This document shows positions 43,345 to 51,827 of a stretch of 64,000 nucleotides of DNA, in pieces; the stretch's first letter is position 1; every line of letters begins with the position of its first letter. The notes under the pieces were generated by a model that was given only the letters and a program-made list of their open reading frames with translations, was not told the origin of the DNA and did no database searches. A program made the translations under genes and the position numbers. The stretch comes from Chloroflexaceae bacterium (GTDB lineage Bacteria; Chloroflexota; Chloroflexia; Chloroflexales; Chloroflexaceae): positions 1 through 64,000 of the forward strand of contig JANQID010000107.1 in NCBI GenBank assembly GCA_028282325.1, written 5' to 3'.

Positions 43345-43394
43345 CCTGAAGAGCCTGGTTTCTTGAGTTTTTATCAGAAGCCGGGCTTTTCAGG
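43345..43394. terminator. 19-bp stem hairpin after the lipoprotein gene
   Basis: CCTGAAGAGCCTGGTTTCT (43345-43363) pairs with AGAAGCCGGGCTTTTCAGG (43376-43394): 16 Watson-Crick pairs plus three positions that are G-U on one RNA strand. The loop is 12 nt and contains TTTTT. It follows the lipoprotein stop by 60 bp. It may be a terminator, or the end of the decayed IS66-type element that follows. Confidence 0.55.
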
Positions 43395-43507
43395 AAACGC
43401 AGTCTGATATGCATAGAGTAATCTGTAGTTGCAATAATCCGGGGTGGTCGCACACTGCCCGTAAGATCGTGTATGCTCTCGCCGATCCGAACGCTCCCTA
43501 ACGGAGG

Positions 43508-44269
43508 ATGCTGCTGATGCTCGACGACCTCCAGCTTGACCAGATTGCTGACCCGCAGGTGCGGGAGGTGATGCGGCGGCTGATGAATATGGTCGAGCAG
43601 CTCAGCGCAGAAAACCAGCGCTTGCGGGAAGAAAATAACCGTCTGAAGGGCGAGCAGGGTCAGCCGACCTTCCCGAAGGCCCGCCCCAAACCGACCGACC
43701 ATTCGTCGGACGCCGAGCGGCGCGTGCCGCGCGGGCGGGTCAAGCGGGCCAAGAACGCGACCATCTCGATTGACCGCGAGGAAACGCGGAAAGTCGACCG
43801 TGACATCCTGCCGCCGGATGCGGAGTTTAAGGGCTATGAGGCGGTCATTGTCCAAGACGTGACCTTCCACACGGACAACGTGCGCTTCTGCAAAGAGAAA
43901 TGGTATGCGCCCAGCCAGCAGCGCACCTACCTCGCGGATCTCCCCGCGGGCTATGATGGGCAGTTTGGCCCGACGCTGAAGGCGCTGATCTGGATTTGGT
44001 ACTTCGCCAGTCAGATGACCGAGCCCAAGTGGGTGCATGACGGGCGGCATTACCAGAAGCTGCGCCCGCGCTTTGCGGCGCATCTGACCGCCTTGACCAC
44101 CTTCGAGCGCGACTACTGGGCCTTCTATTCGGTGCATCCTGGGTATGATTTGACTTACCCCGGATTATTGAGCAACTACAGTAATCTTGCACAACGTGCG
44201 TTACAATACATCATATCTGCTATCAATAGGCAATACGGCAGCCTGGCGAGCGCACGGCGGGTGTGGTGA
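43508..44269 (+). pseudogene. Internally deleted IS66-type transposase
   Basis: The N-terminal part is normal for the IS66/TnpC group: a leucine-zipper start (QVREVMRRLMNMVEQLSAEN, NQRLREENNRLKGEQ), then YEAVIVQDVTFHTDNVRF and the PAGYDGQFGPTLKALIWIWY segment. Directly after SQMTEPK the sequence jumps to WVHDGRHYQKLRPRFAAHL, a C-terminal block (cf. DDGR-Y-KL in full enzymes). The whole DDE catalytic core is deleted, so it cannot transpose by itself. The frame then runs into unrelated sequence. The full family length is about 450-530 residues. Confidence 0.8.
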
Positions 44270-44431
44270 TCTCCACCGTTTTGTCGCCCGCGCCGTTTAA
44301 GCCCAAGTCGATTGAAGACTTGCGCAAAAGCCTGACATGGCTTGATAATCTGACAGATCTAAAAAACCAAATCTTAAGCCAAACTGATCATCAAACTATT
44401 GCAGAATTTACGGCAATAAGGAATTTATTAA

Positions 44432-46510
44432 TTGGCAGGCATCGGCAAAGAACAACAGTTGTCCGCTCCAACAACGCCTGTTGGCGCAGCTAGTCGCCAG
44501 GGAAGCTCTTTAGAGCCAACCTCGTTCCTCCTGATCGGGCGCTGGATCAGCCTCGCCCATGCCGCCTGGCTGATCCTGGCGCTGGCAGTGGCCGGGATCT
44601 ACCTCTGGGCGCTCCGGATCTGGACAGTGGAAGGCAACTACTGGGGCAGTACGCTGCTTGACGTGCCCTACGCCATTCTTATGCCGACCGGCTATTTTGT
44701 CATTGCTACGGTGATTTTCATACGTAAGCCCAATGATATGACGGCCATCCTGACTTCACTCATGCTCATCTTCCTGGGGCCGTATCTCCTATCCAGCGTG
44801 AACGTCACTATTGGCCAGCAACCCGGTTGGGAGATTGTCAACCGATTGCTGGTAGCTCTGGGCGGCGTCCTATTCTGGCTGTTTCTGTTTACGTTCCCCG
44901 ATGGGCGTTTCCCGTCCGGGCAGGTGCGCTGGTCGGCGTTGCTGCTGATCGGCGCATACTCTTTTGGTATTTTCTTCTCGGCGGAAGTATATGCGGGATT
45001 TAACGTAGTGTTTATCCCGACAGCTATATTGCTGGGAATTTCCGTGCAAATCTATCGCTACCGGCGACTCTCTTCCCCGATCCAGCGCCAGCAAACGAAG
45101 TGGGTTGTCGCTGGATCGGTAGGCCCGGCGATCGAGATCCTCTACTGGATACTGCTCCTGGAACCGGGCATATGCGCTCCTCCCGCCGAGCCGCTGCTGT
45201 TTTACGTACACCAAAGTATTCAAGCTGCCCTGGCCCTGCTTTTGCCCATTGCCCTGGCATTTTCGATCCTGCGTTATCGGTTGTGGGATATTGACTCCAT
45301 CATCAGCCGTACGCTGGTGTATAGCGTATTAACAGCCATTATCATCGGCTTGTATGCGCTATTGGTCGGAGCAATGGGCGCATTGTTTCAAGCACAATCC
45401 AACTGGCTGATTGCATTGATTGCTACTGGGTTGGTGGCCGTGCTCTTCCAACCGCTGCGTGAGCGCTTGCAGCATCGTGTCAACCGGCTGGTGTACGGCC
45501 ACCGCGATGAGCCGTTTGAGGTGCTGACGCGGCTGGGACAACGGTTAGAGAACGCTCTCGCTCCGGAATTGGTTCTGCCGACTATAGTCGAGACCATTGC
45601 CCAGGCTTTAAAGCTGCCCTACGCGGCCATTGCTTTGCAGCAAGGCGAAACGCTGCAACCGATAGAGTCCTACGGCGCACCTGCCGCCGACTTGCATACC
45701 TATTCGCTCGCTTACCAGGGAGCGGTGATAGGCCAGTTACTGGTTTCGCCGCGCTCTCCAGACGAGCCCTTTACCGAAGAAGAGGAGCGTTTGCTATATA
45801 ACGTCGCCCAGCAAGCAGGAACAGCCGTACACGCACTACAACTTACGGCCGATTTGCAACACGCCCGTCAGCAAATCGTAACCAGCCGCGAAGAAGAGCG
45901 CCGTCGATTGCGCCGCGATCTGCACGATGGGCTCGGACCGTCGCTGGCAGCGCAGTTGCTCAAAATCGGATCGGCGCGGGCGTTGCTGGCCAATCGACCG
46001 GATATGACCGACAAGCTGTTGGCTGAAATAGAGACCGACATCGAGAACACGTTGGCCGAGGTGCGCCGCATTGTCTATGATCTGCGACCGCCGGCGCTGG
46101 ATCAGTGGGGGCTGGTCAGGGCGCTGCGCGCGTATGCCGAAACTTGTGAAAGCGGCAACTCAAACACCGCCGCGTTGACGCTGCACGTGGATGCACCCGA
46201 TGCATTGCCGCCGTTGCCTGCTGCCGTAGAAGTGGCCGCCTATCACATTGCGCGAGAAGGGTTGACCAACGCAATGCGCTATGCACAGGCACGTCACTGT
46301 ACGCTGCATATCAGCATAGATCCCGGAGAGAACAGCCGCTTGCGCCTGACCATCAAGGACGACGGGCAAGGCTTCGCCAACGACGTGCGCGCCGGTGTGG
46401 GCTTTACCGCGATGCGCGAACGCGCCGCCGAATTGGGCGGAACATGCACCATTGAAGGGAAGCCTGGCGCAGGCGTACGCATAACGGCTGTGCTCCCCTT
46501 GAAAATATGA
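44432..46510 (+). CDS. NarL-family sensor histidine kinase (multi-TM, GAF, HisKA_3)
   Basis: 692 residues. The first available start is a TTG at 44432 with AAGGA 9 bp before. About eight membrane helices fill residues 30-330 (7TM-type sensor: LAHAAWLILALAVAGIYLW, YAILMPTGYFVIATVIF and others). A GAF domain follows (about 345-480), then HisKA_3 with H498 (RRLRRDLHDGLGPSLAAQL) and an HATPase domain with DDGQGF and VRAGVGFTAMRERAAELGG. The next gene, 18 bp on, is its NarL-type regulator. An extracytoplasmic or membrane-borne cue is likely but unknown. Confidence 0.92.
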   Translation: MAGIGKEQQLSAPTTPVGAASRQGSSLEPTSFLLIGRWISLAHAAWLILALAVAGIYLWALRIWTVEGNYWGSTLLDVPYAILMPTGYFVIATVIFIRKPNDMTAILTSLMLIFLGPYLLSSVNVTIGQQPGWEIVNRLLVALGGVLFWLFLFTFPDGRFPSGQVRWSALLLIGAYSFGIFFSAEVYAGFNVVFIPTAILLGISVQIYRYRRLSSPIQRQQTKWVVAGSVGPAIEILYWILLLEPGICAPPAEPLLFYVHQSIQAALALLLPIALAFSILRYRLWDIDSIISRTLVYSVLTAIIIGLYALLVGAMGALFQAQSNWLIALIATGLVAVLFQPLRERLQHRVNRLVYGHRDEPFEVLTRLGQRLENALAPELVLPTIVETIAQALKLPYAAIALQQGETLQPIESYGAPAADLHTYSLAYQGAVIGQLLVSPRSPDEPFTEEEERLLYNVAQQAGTAVHALQLTADLQHARQQIVTSREEERRRLRRDLHDGLGPSLAAQLLKIGSARALLANRPDMTDKLLAEIETDIENTLAEVRRIVYDLRPPALDQWGLVRALRAYAETCESGNSNTAALTLHVDAPDALPPLPAAVEVAAYHIAREGLTNAMRYAQARHCTLHISIDPGENSRLRLTIKDDGQGFANDVRAGVGFTAMRERAAELGGTCTIEGKPGAGVRITAVLPLKI

Positions 46511-46528
46511 CCTATGAAAGAGTAGCCT

Positions 46529-47191
46529 ATGGATACCATTCGAGTTTTGATTGCCGATGACCACCAGCTCTTTCGCGATGGGCTGAAGGCGCTGCTTCTG
46601 TCCGCACCGGATACCGAAGTGGTAGGCGAAGCAGCTACCGGCGCCGAGGTTATCCAACTGGCCGCGCAAACGCAACCTGATGTTATTTTAATGGACATCC
46701 AGATGCCGGATATGGACGGCGTAGAAGCCACTCGCGCGATTATCCAGGCGAGCCCAAACATCAATGTGCTGATGGTGACGATGTTTGATGACGACCAGTC
46801 GGTTTTTGCCGCTATGCGCACCGGGGCACGGGGATATGTGCTAAAAGGCGCCAAGCACGACGAAATGCTGCGCGCCATCCGAGCCGTCAACAGCGGAGCA
46901 GCCATATTTAGCCCCAATATCGCCGCCCGTATGATGCGTTTTTTCACCGTCAGCCGCAACACCGCTGAAAACACAGCATCCAGATCAGAAGAAACGTTTG
47001 CCGACTTGACCGACCGCGAACGGGAAATTCTCGCACTCATCGCCCGCGGCCAGTCAAATGCAGCTATCGCCGAGACTCTGACCATCAGCGTGAAGACGGT
47101 GCGCAATCACGTCTCGAACATCCTCAACAAACTCCAGGTGGCCGACCGGGCTCAGGCTGCCATTCGAGCCAGGGAAGCAGGATTGCAGTAA
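46529..47191 (+). CDS. NarL/LuxR-type response regulator
   Basis: 220 residues. Receiver with D12/D13-type acidic pair (IADDHQLFRDG), phospho-acceptor D56 (VILMDIQMPD), and Lys in VLKGAKHDEML. The LuxR-type helix-turn-helix (LTDREREILALIARGQSNAA, IAETLTISVKTVRNHVSNIL) occupies residues 155-215. It is 18 bp from the kinase gene and is surely its partner. Confidence 0.95.
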   Translation: MDTIRVLIADDHQLFRDGLKALLLSAPDTEVVGEAATGAEVIQLAAQTQPDVILMDIQMPDMDGVEATRAIIQASPNINVLMVTMFDDDQSVFAAMRTGARGYVLKGAKHDEMLRAIRAVNSGAAIFSPNIAARMMRFFTVSRNTAENTASRSEETFADLTDREREILALIARGQSNAAIAETLTISVKTVRNHVSNILNKLQVADRAQAAIRAREAGLQ

Positions 47192-47402
47192 TCGCGTCGG
47201 GGCATAAGGAACGCCCGTATGCGCTCACGCTTCTCGGCCCGAGGAAAACAACCCAGGTACACCATTCCCGTGTTGCCCCACGTAGCATTGATTCTCTCAG
47301 CGTTGTCACTCTTGACGCAGTTGCACGCGTAACCAATCGTGGTTGTTAGCGCTGCGAACCATTCGACACAGTCGAGTCAGGTGCAATTTGGTTTAGGCAG
47401 CG

Positions 47403-47699
47403 TCATCGACGACTCGCAGCCCCGCCTCCGCTTCCTCCGAAGATAATCGACGCACCTAACAGAAAACCAAAGTTATACCAACCTCCATTGTTATGGACTT
47501 CATAAATATGCACGGTATCGGAGAAGAGCGAAATCAAAAAGGTAATGGGAGAGATAATGCCATGCCATAAGCCTTGCCAGAAGCCAGCGACCTGTTCCTG
47601 AGCATCAGGCACATTCACCAGCTCATTAGGACCGGCCGTACATGCGGAAATTGCAAGCAACATCACTGCAACCATCAGCAATACGAATAGTCTCTTCAT
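47403..47699 (-). CDS. Small conserved lipoprotein
   Basis: 98 residues from the ATG at 47699 with GGAGGG upstream. The signal peptide ends MLLAISACTAG, a lipobox. The body has WQGLWHGIISPITFLISLF, DTVHIYEVHNNGGWYNFG and FLLGASIIFGGSGGG. This compact pattern (GLWHG-ISP-TF..SLF, Y-VHN-G--Y--GF-LG) occurs in small lipoproteins of unknown function across many phyla. A single helix after the Cys plus a C-terminal hydrophobic helix suggest an envelope location. Confidence 0.82.
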   Translation of the reverse strand: MKRLFVLLMVAVMLLAISACTAGPNELVNVPDAQEQVAGFWQGLWHGIISPITFLISLFSDTVHIYEVHNNGGWYNFGFLLGASIIFGGSGGGAASRR

Positions 47700-47929
47700 C
47701 TCAAACCCTCCGGGAAATATCAGCAACTCCCTGTTTCGCGAGTAGTGGACATCATCAAACTTCATCAAACAATGCGCAAATTCTGCGATCTGTTCCGCCT
47801 GGATTAACAAAGATGTACTGAGGCGTTTGCGATTTCCTTTACGCGCGCCAGTCGCAGTATATCACGCGGGAATGCGGCTCACAAGAAATACTTTATGGAT
47901 GCTGATCGGTAATCAGACAACGAGGTGAA

Positions 47930-48100
47930 GCTGATGAGCATCTGCTTCGTTGCTCATCAGCTTTGCGGAAGCGCGCCGCGCGGTGAATGTCTGGATCGAG
48001 GCCAAGGATACAACCGCGAGCGACCGCATCAGACGCTGGGCAGCATGATTACCAACGAATATCGAGCCAGGGAGCGGATGCTGATGCCTGATCTGCCCAA
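47930..48100 (+). pseudogene. Decayed IS3-family transposase C-terminus
   Basis: One frame reads ISFAEARRAVNVWIEAK and a second, shifted by one, continues GYNRERPHQTLGSMITNEYR. Joined, they give the xxxWIEdYNxxRPHQxLGxxTPxEY end of an IS3-type (OrfB/integrase core) transposase. The frameshift and missing catalytic core make it a dead remnant. Confidence 0.72.
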
Positions 48101-48384
48101 CAACATATAAAAGCCGAAACCCCTTCCGTGATTGCATCATCCGTCGTGTACCTTCGCTCTGGCAATTTGTTGCAATCTGCTAGGTATTTCTGTGTGCTCA
48201 TTTCTGCCAAATTGCGTGGTGATGGAACTATAGCGTACAATAGAAGGGCAGTTCTGTGCCGAATGAATCATGTGCTCAGCCAGGCAGACACCTCACTGCA
48301 TATCTTCAACTGCGTCCAACGCGCCAATCCTCAGCGGCTTTGTTCGTATCGCTCATATGCCGCCAATAGAGAAAGGAGTCGCCG

Positions 48385-51300
48385 ATGACCAGATCGAGGC
48401 CATCTGGAGCAATCGCGCCAACGTCAACGATGCGTAACAACAGCTTACTTGCAACGGGGCTCGTTTTTGTGGTGATGGTTCTTTTCGCTTTGATCATCCT
48501 GCCCCCGCTTGTGGGCAATCAGACCAATCATGTTCAAACCCGCCTCGACAATGATGTGCAATTGCTGGCAAATACGTTATATGCAACGGAAAACGAATTG
48601 CAACAGATGCAGGCGGCAGTACGAGGGTATCTCTTTTCACAATCGCCGCAATATCTTGAGCAGTACCGCGCAGCCAGGATGCGCCTCGCGACCAATCTTC
48701 AGCATACGGCGCAATTAGCGTCACGCGTCGATCCTGAACTTGGACCTCAGATCGACGACCTGACCGCGATCATCGAGCGCTGGCAGATCGAAGGTAGTGA
48801 CAGTCAGGCAGCCTTGATTCAGCAGGGCCGGACGGTCGAGGCCGTTGAAACGGTAGCAGGGGGCGCCAATCAGGCGCTGTTTGACGCTAGTCTGAGTCGC
48901 ATCAACGATTTGCAAGCCCAAAACCAGGAAATTCGCGATCAACTCAAAGAGCAGCTTGCGCAAATTCAGGCATTAGACAGCGCGATCACCACAGGCTTGA
49001 GCGTTCTGGGCCTGGTTGCCGCTGCTTTCGTGATCGTTGGCTTCCACCGTCTAAGCATACTCACCCGTGGCATTGAGACGGCGAGCGTCGAGAGCACAAA
49101 GCTGGCGCAGCAAGTACACGACCAACTCGCAGACAGCCGCTCGCGCAATCGTCAGCTCACGGTGTTGCACAATGTGGCTATGGCATCGGCAATGAATATC
49201 CAGCTTGAACAACGCGCCCAGAGCGTGCTTGAAGCCATTACCAGCACGCTCGATTTACCGTTTGGGATCATCTGGTCGTATGATCCCAAACACGATCGTT
49301 TCTCTCCAATCGCCTGGCGGTTGCAAGGAACGTTGAGCCATCTCGATGCTCCGTCCACGTGGGTCAGCGATGAAGACTGGCTGGTTGTCAATAGCGCCGC
49401 CCCGCCATCGGCTATTGACGTGCTACACCATAACCGCCTGCTAGTCATTAGCGACGCCATTGCCGAAAGCCCGCCCGATATGGACAATCTGCATAACAAA
49501 CTGGGTTTCACTGTTCGCAGCAGCCTGTTATTGCCGCTACGGGGACGCAGCCAGCCGATTGCCGTGCTTATGCTCGCCTCTGCGAAAAAGGGCTTCTTAG
49601 ACAACGCCGATATGGCCTTTTTCGAAACGTTGGCGCTTCAGGTCGGCCTGGTGCTCGAAAACGCCTTGCTCTCTACCGGCGCTCAGGTGCAATATCAGTG
49701 GCTTCAGGCTGTGTTCGATCATTCGCCCGACGGCATTGTGGTGGTGGAAGCGACCGAGGGCGCAATTGTGCTAGTAAATTACGCGGCGATGGAACTGATA
49801 ACCGATCTTGTTCCCGATGCCGTTCTGGCGGATCATCCGATGTTGCAACGATTGTATCAACCGGGCGGCGCTTCTTGCCCACCGGAACAATTTCCGTTGC
49901 TGCAAACCCTACGCGATGGCGACGCACGCCGTGGCGTTGATCTGGTTCTTGAACAGACCGACGGGCCGCGCGTTCCGATCCGCGTCACCAGCGTGCCAAT
50001 GTATCACGAAGATGGGCGGTTGCAAGGAGCCGTCGCGGTGATTCAAGATCTGCGCCATATCCGCGAAGTCGAGCGGATGAAGTCAAACTTTGTGGCGATG
50101 GTCAGCCATGAACTGCGTACGCCCCTGACGATTATCCGCGGCTGTACGGAAACCTTGATGGCGGGCAATGCCAGTCCCGCACGAACGCGCGAGTTTCTGC
50201 GCATCATTGACGATAAGGGTGAGCAGTTGCAAGAGCTGATCGACAATCTGTTGAATATGTCGCAGGTGGAGGCCGGAGCGCTGCCGTTGCGCTGCGAGCC
50301 GGTTGCGCTGCCGTTGCTCGTGCGCAACGTTGTGCGCCAGATGCGCGATCGCCTGGCCGGTCTCCGCATCCAGACCGATCTGTCCCAGCGTTTGCCCCTC
50401 GTCAATGTCGATTCCCGCCGGATCGAGCAAGTCTTCTTCAATCTCCTCGACAATGCCCGCAAATTCTCGCCGGCCGGCAGCGTCATTACCATCACTGCCG
50501 CTGCTGACGCTGACGAGGTTCACGTAACGGTGCGCGACCAGGGGCCGGGCATCCCGCCTTCCGAGCGCACAAGGGTTTTCGAGCGCTTCTATCAGGCGCC
50601 CCAGCCGGGCATCGCTAATACCAGCGGTACGGGGCTGGGTCTGGCTATCTGCAAGGCGCTGGTTGAAGCCCACCAGGGGCGTATCTCGATCAACCCCGCC
50701 GCCGGAGGCGGTGCGAATGTCGAAATCACTTTGCCGGCATTGGTCGATCAAGAACCCCTGCCGCTTACGCATCCGAGCCTGATAGTTCGCAACTCCGGCC
50801 CGCAACCGCGGGTGCTGGTGGTTGATGATGACTCTGCCTTGCGACGCTTGCTCGAAAGCAACCTGAGCGATGCCGGTTACGCCGTCCAGACAGCCATCGA
50901 GGGCCAATCCGCCATCACCGCGGTCGCCAACCAACAACCGGATATCGTCCTCCTCGACTTGATGTTGCCCGGACCTGATGGGATTGCAATTTGTCGCCAG
51001 TTGCGCGAGTGGAGTTCGGTACCGATTATTATGTTAACTGCACGTTCGTCAATGCACGACATCGAACTCGGCTTTCAAGCCGGCGCCGACGACTACCTGA
51101 CGAAGCCGTTTCATTTGAGCGAGCTTCACGCACGAATACAAGCGGTTATGCGGCGATCCCAAATGGCCGTTACGGCTGATGGCCTCGCGATCTTCCATAA
51201 TGACGATCTGATGGTCGATCTAGCCAAACGACGGGTGTTTGTCAACGACGCTCCGGTCGGGCTTACGCCTATTGAGTACAATATCCTCAGCTTCTTGGTT

Positions 51301-51489
51301 CGCCACGCTGGTCAGATATTGACACACGAACAAATACTGCGCGAAGTCTGGGGCGATGAATACCACAATGAACATCACTATGTGTGGGTGCATATCGCCC
51401 ATCTACGCCAAAAGATCGAGCCTGATCCCAAGCGCCCGCGCTACATTCTGACCGAACGCGGCGTCGGTTATCGATTAGCCAAAACGTAG
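48385..51489 (+). CDS. Histidine kinase fused to a complete OmpR-type response regulator
   Basis: 1,034 residues from the ATG at 48385 (AAAGGAG, 6 bp). Order: membrane helix (22-42), CHASE3-like four-helix sensor (45-190), second helix (195-222), GAF (255-410), PAS (430-550), HisKA with H575 (VSHELRTPLTIIRG), HATPase (about 670-790, GTGLGLAICKAL), receiver with D858 (VLLDLMLPG), then a winged-helix DNA-binding domain (945-1034, LTPIEYNILSFLVRHAGQIL and ERGVGYRLAKT). The last two domains form a whole OmpR/PhoB regulator. A membrane-bound single-chain two-component system with DNA-binding output is unusual. A putative operator with phased repeats lies 60 bp downstream. Confidence 0.95.
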   Translation: MTRSRPSGAIAPTSTMRNNSLLATGLVFVVMVLFALIILPPLVGNQTNHVQTRLDNDVQLLANTLYATENELQQMQAAVRGYLFSQSPQYLEQYRAARMRLATNLQHTAQLASRVDPELGPQIDDLTAIIERWQIEGSDSQAALIQQGRTVEAVETVAGGANQALFDASLSRINDLQAQNQEIRDQLKEQLAQIQALDSAITTGLSVLGLVAAAFVIVGFHRLSILTRGIETASVESTKLAQQVHDQLADSRSRNRQLTVLHNVAMASAMNIQLEQRAQSVLEAITSTLDLPFGIIWSYDPKHDRFSPIAWRLQGTLSHLDAPSTWVSDEDWLVVNSAAPPSAIDVLHHNRLLVISDAIAESPPDMDNLHNKLGFTVRSSLLLPLRGRSQPIAVLMLASAKKGFLDNADMAFFETLALQVGLVLENALLSTGAQVQYQWLQAVFDHSPDGIVVVEATEGAIVLVNYAAMELITDLVPDAVLADHPMLQRLYQPGGASCPPEQFPLLQTLRDGDARRGVDLVLEQTDGPRVPIRVTSVPMYHEDGRLQGAVAVIQDLRHIREVERMKSNFVAMVSHELRTPLTIIRGCTETLMAGNASPARTREFLRIIDDKGEQLQELIDNLLNMSQVEAGALPLRCEPVALPLLVRNVVRQMRDRLAGLRIQTDLSQRLPLVNVDSRRIEQVFFNLLDNARKFSPAGSVITITAAADADEVHVTVRDQGPGIPPSERTRVFERFYQAPQPGIANTSGTGLGLAICKALVEAHQGRISINPAAGGGANVEITLPALVDQEPLPLTHPSLIVRNSGPQPRVLVVDDDSALRRLLESNLSDAGYAVQTAIEGQSAITAVANQQPDIVLLDLMLPGPDGIAICRQLREWSSVPIIMLTARSSMHDIELGFQAGADDYLTKPFHLSELHARIQAVMRRSQMAVTADGLAIFHNDDLMVDLAKRRVFVNDAPVGLTPIEYNILSFLVRHAGQILTHEQILREVWGDEYHNEHHYVWVHIAHLRQKIEPDPKRPRYILTERGVGYRLAKT

Positions 51490-51548
51490 GCGGTGCAATA
51501 TAGATCTCGCCTTCGCCTGACCTCGTTCTGACGAGATATTTTGGCATT

Positions 51549-51602
51549 CTTAAGGGATAGCGTTCGCACCTTAAGGTTGGCTTAAGGGTAGCGCGATACA
51601 CT
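51549..51602 (+). promoter_or_regulatory. Three phased CTTAAGG repeats upstream of the kamA-like gene
   Basis: CTTAAGG occurs at 51549, 51570 and 51581, that is with 21- and 11-bp spacings, on one DNA face. The first and third are followed by GGATAGCG or GGTAGCG. OmpR/PhoB-type regulators bind direct repeats of 11-bp period that replace the -35 element. A TACACT at 51596 could be the -10. The likely target is the kamA-like gene 230 bp downstream; the likely binder is the fused regulator just upstream (inference). Confidence 0.5.
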
Positions 51603-51827
51603 ATGCGACGATACGGCATAGTATGCCTTATACTGTGTCATCACCCAATTCCCATCTCAACTCTGACGCCCTCCAAAGGAATCGCAACATTCTATGTGGA
51701 GACGCCGCCACGATTTGCGGCGTGTTTAGTGAGCATCAGCCACGCTAGCGTGTTGGTGCGTGTCGGTGTGACTTGCAAAGCGTTATGCGTCACAATGCTG
51801 TGGTTTTGAATTATAGAGGAGGTCTGT

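Noticed and set aside
44263-44493. 76-codon frame (KSIEDLRKSLTWLDNLTDLK) between the IS66 remnant and the NarL-type kinase
   Set aside because: Protein-like composition, but no ribosome site, no family recognised, and it overlaps the kinase start. Possibly a fragment brought with the IS; not strong enough to call.
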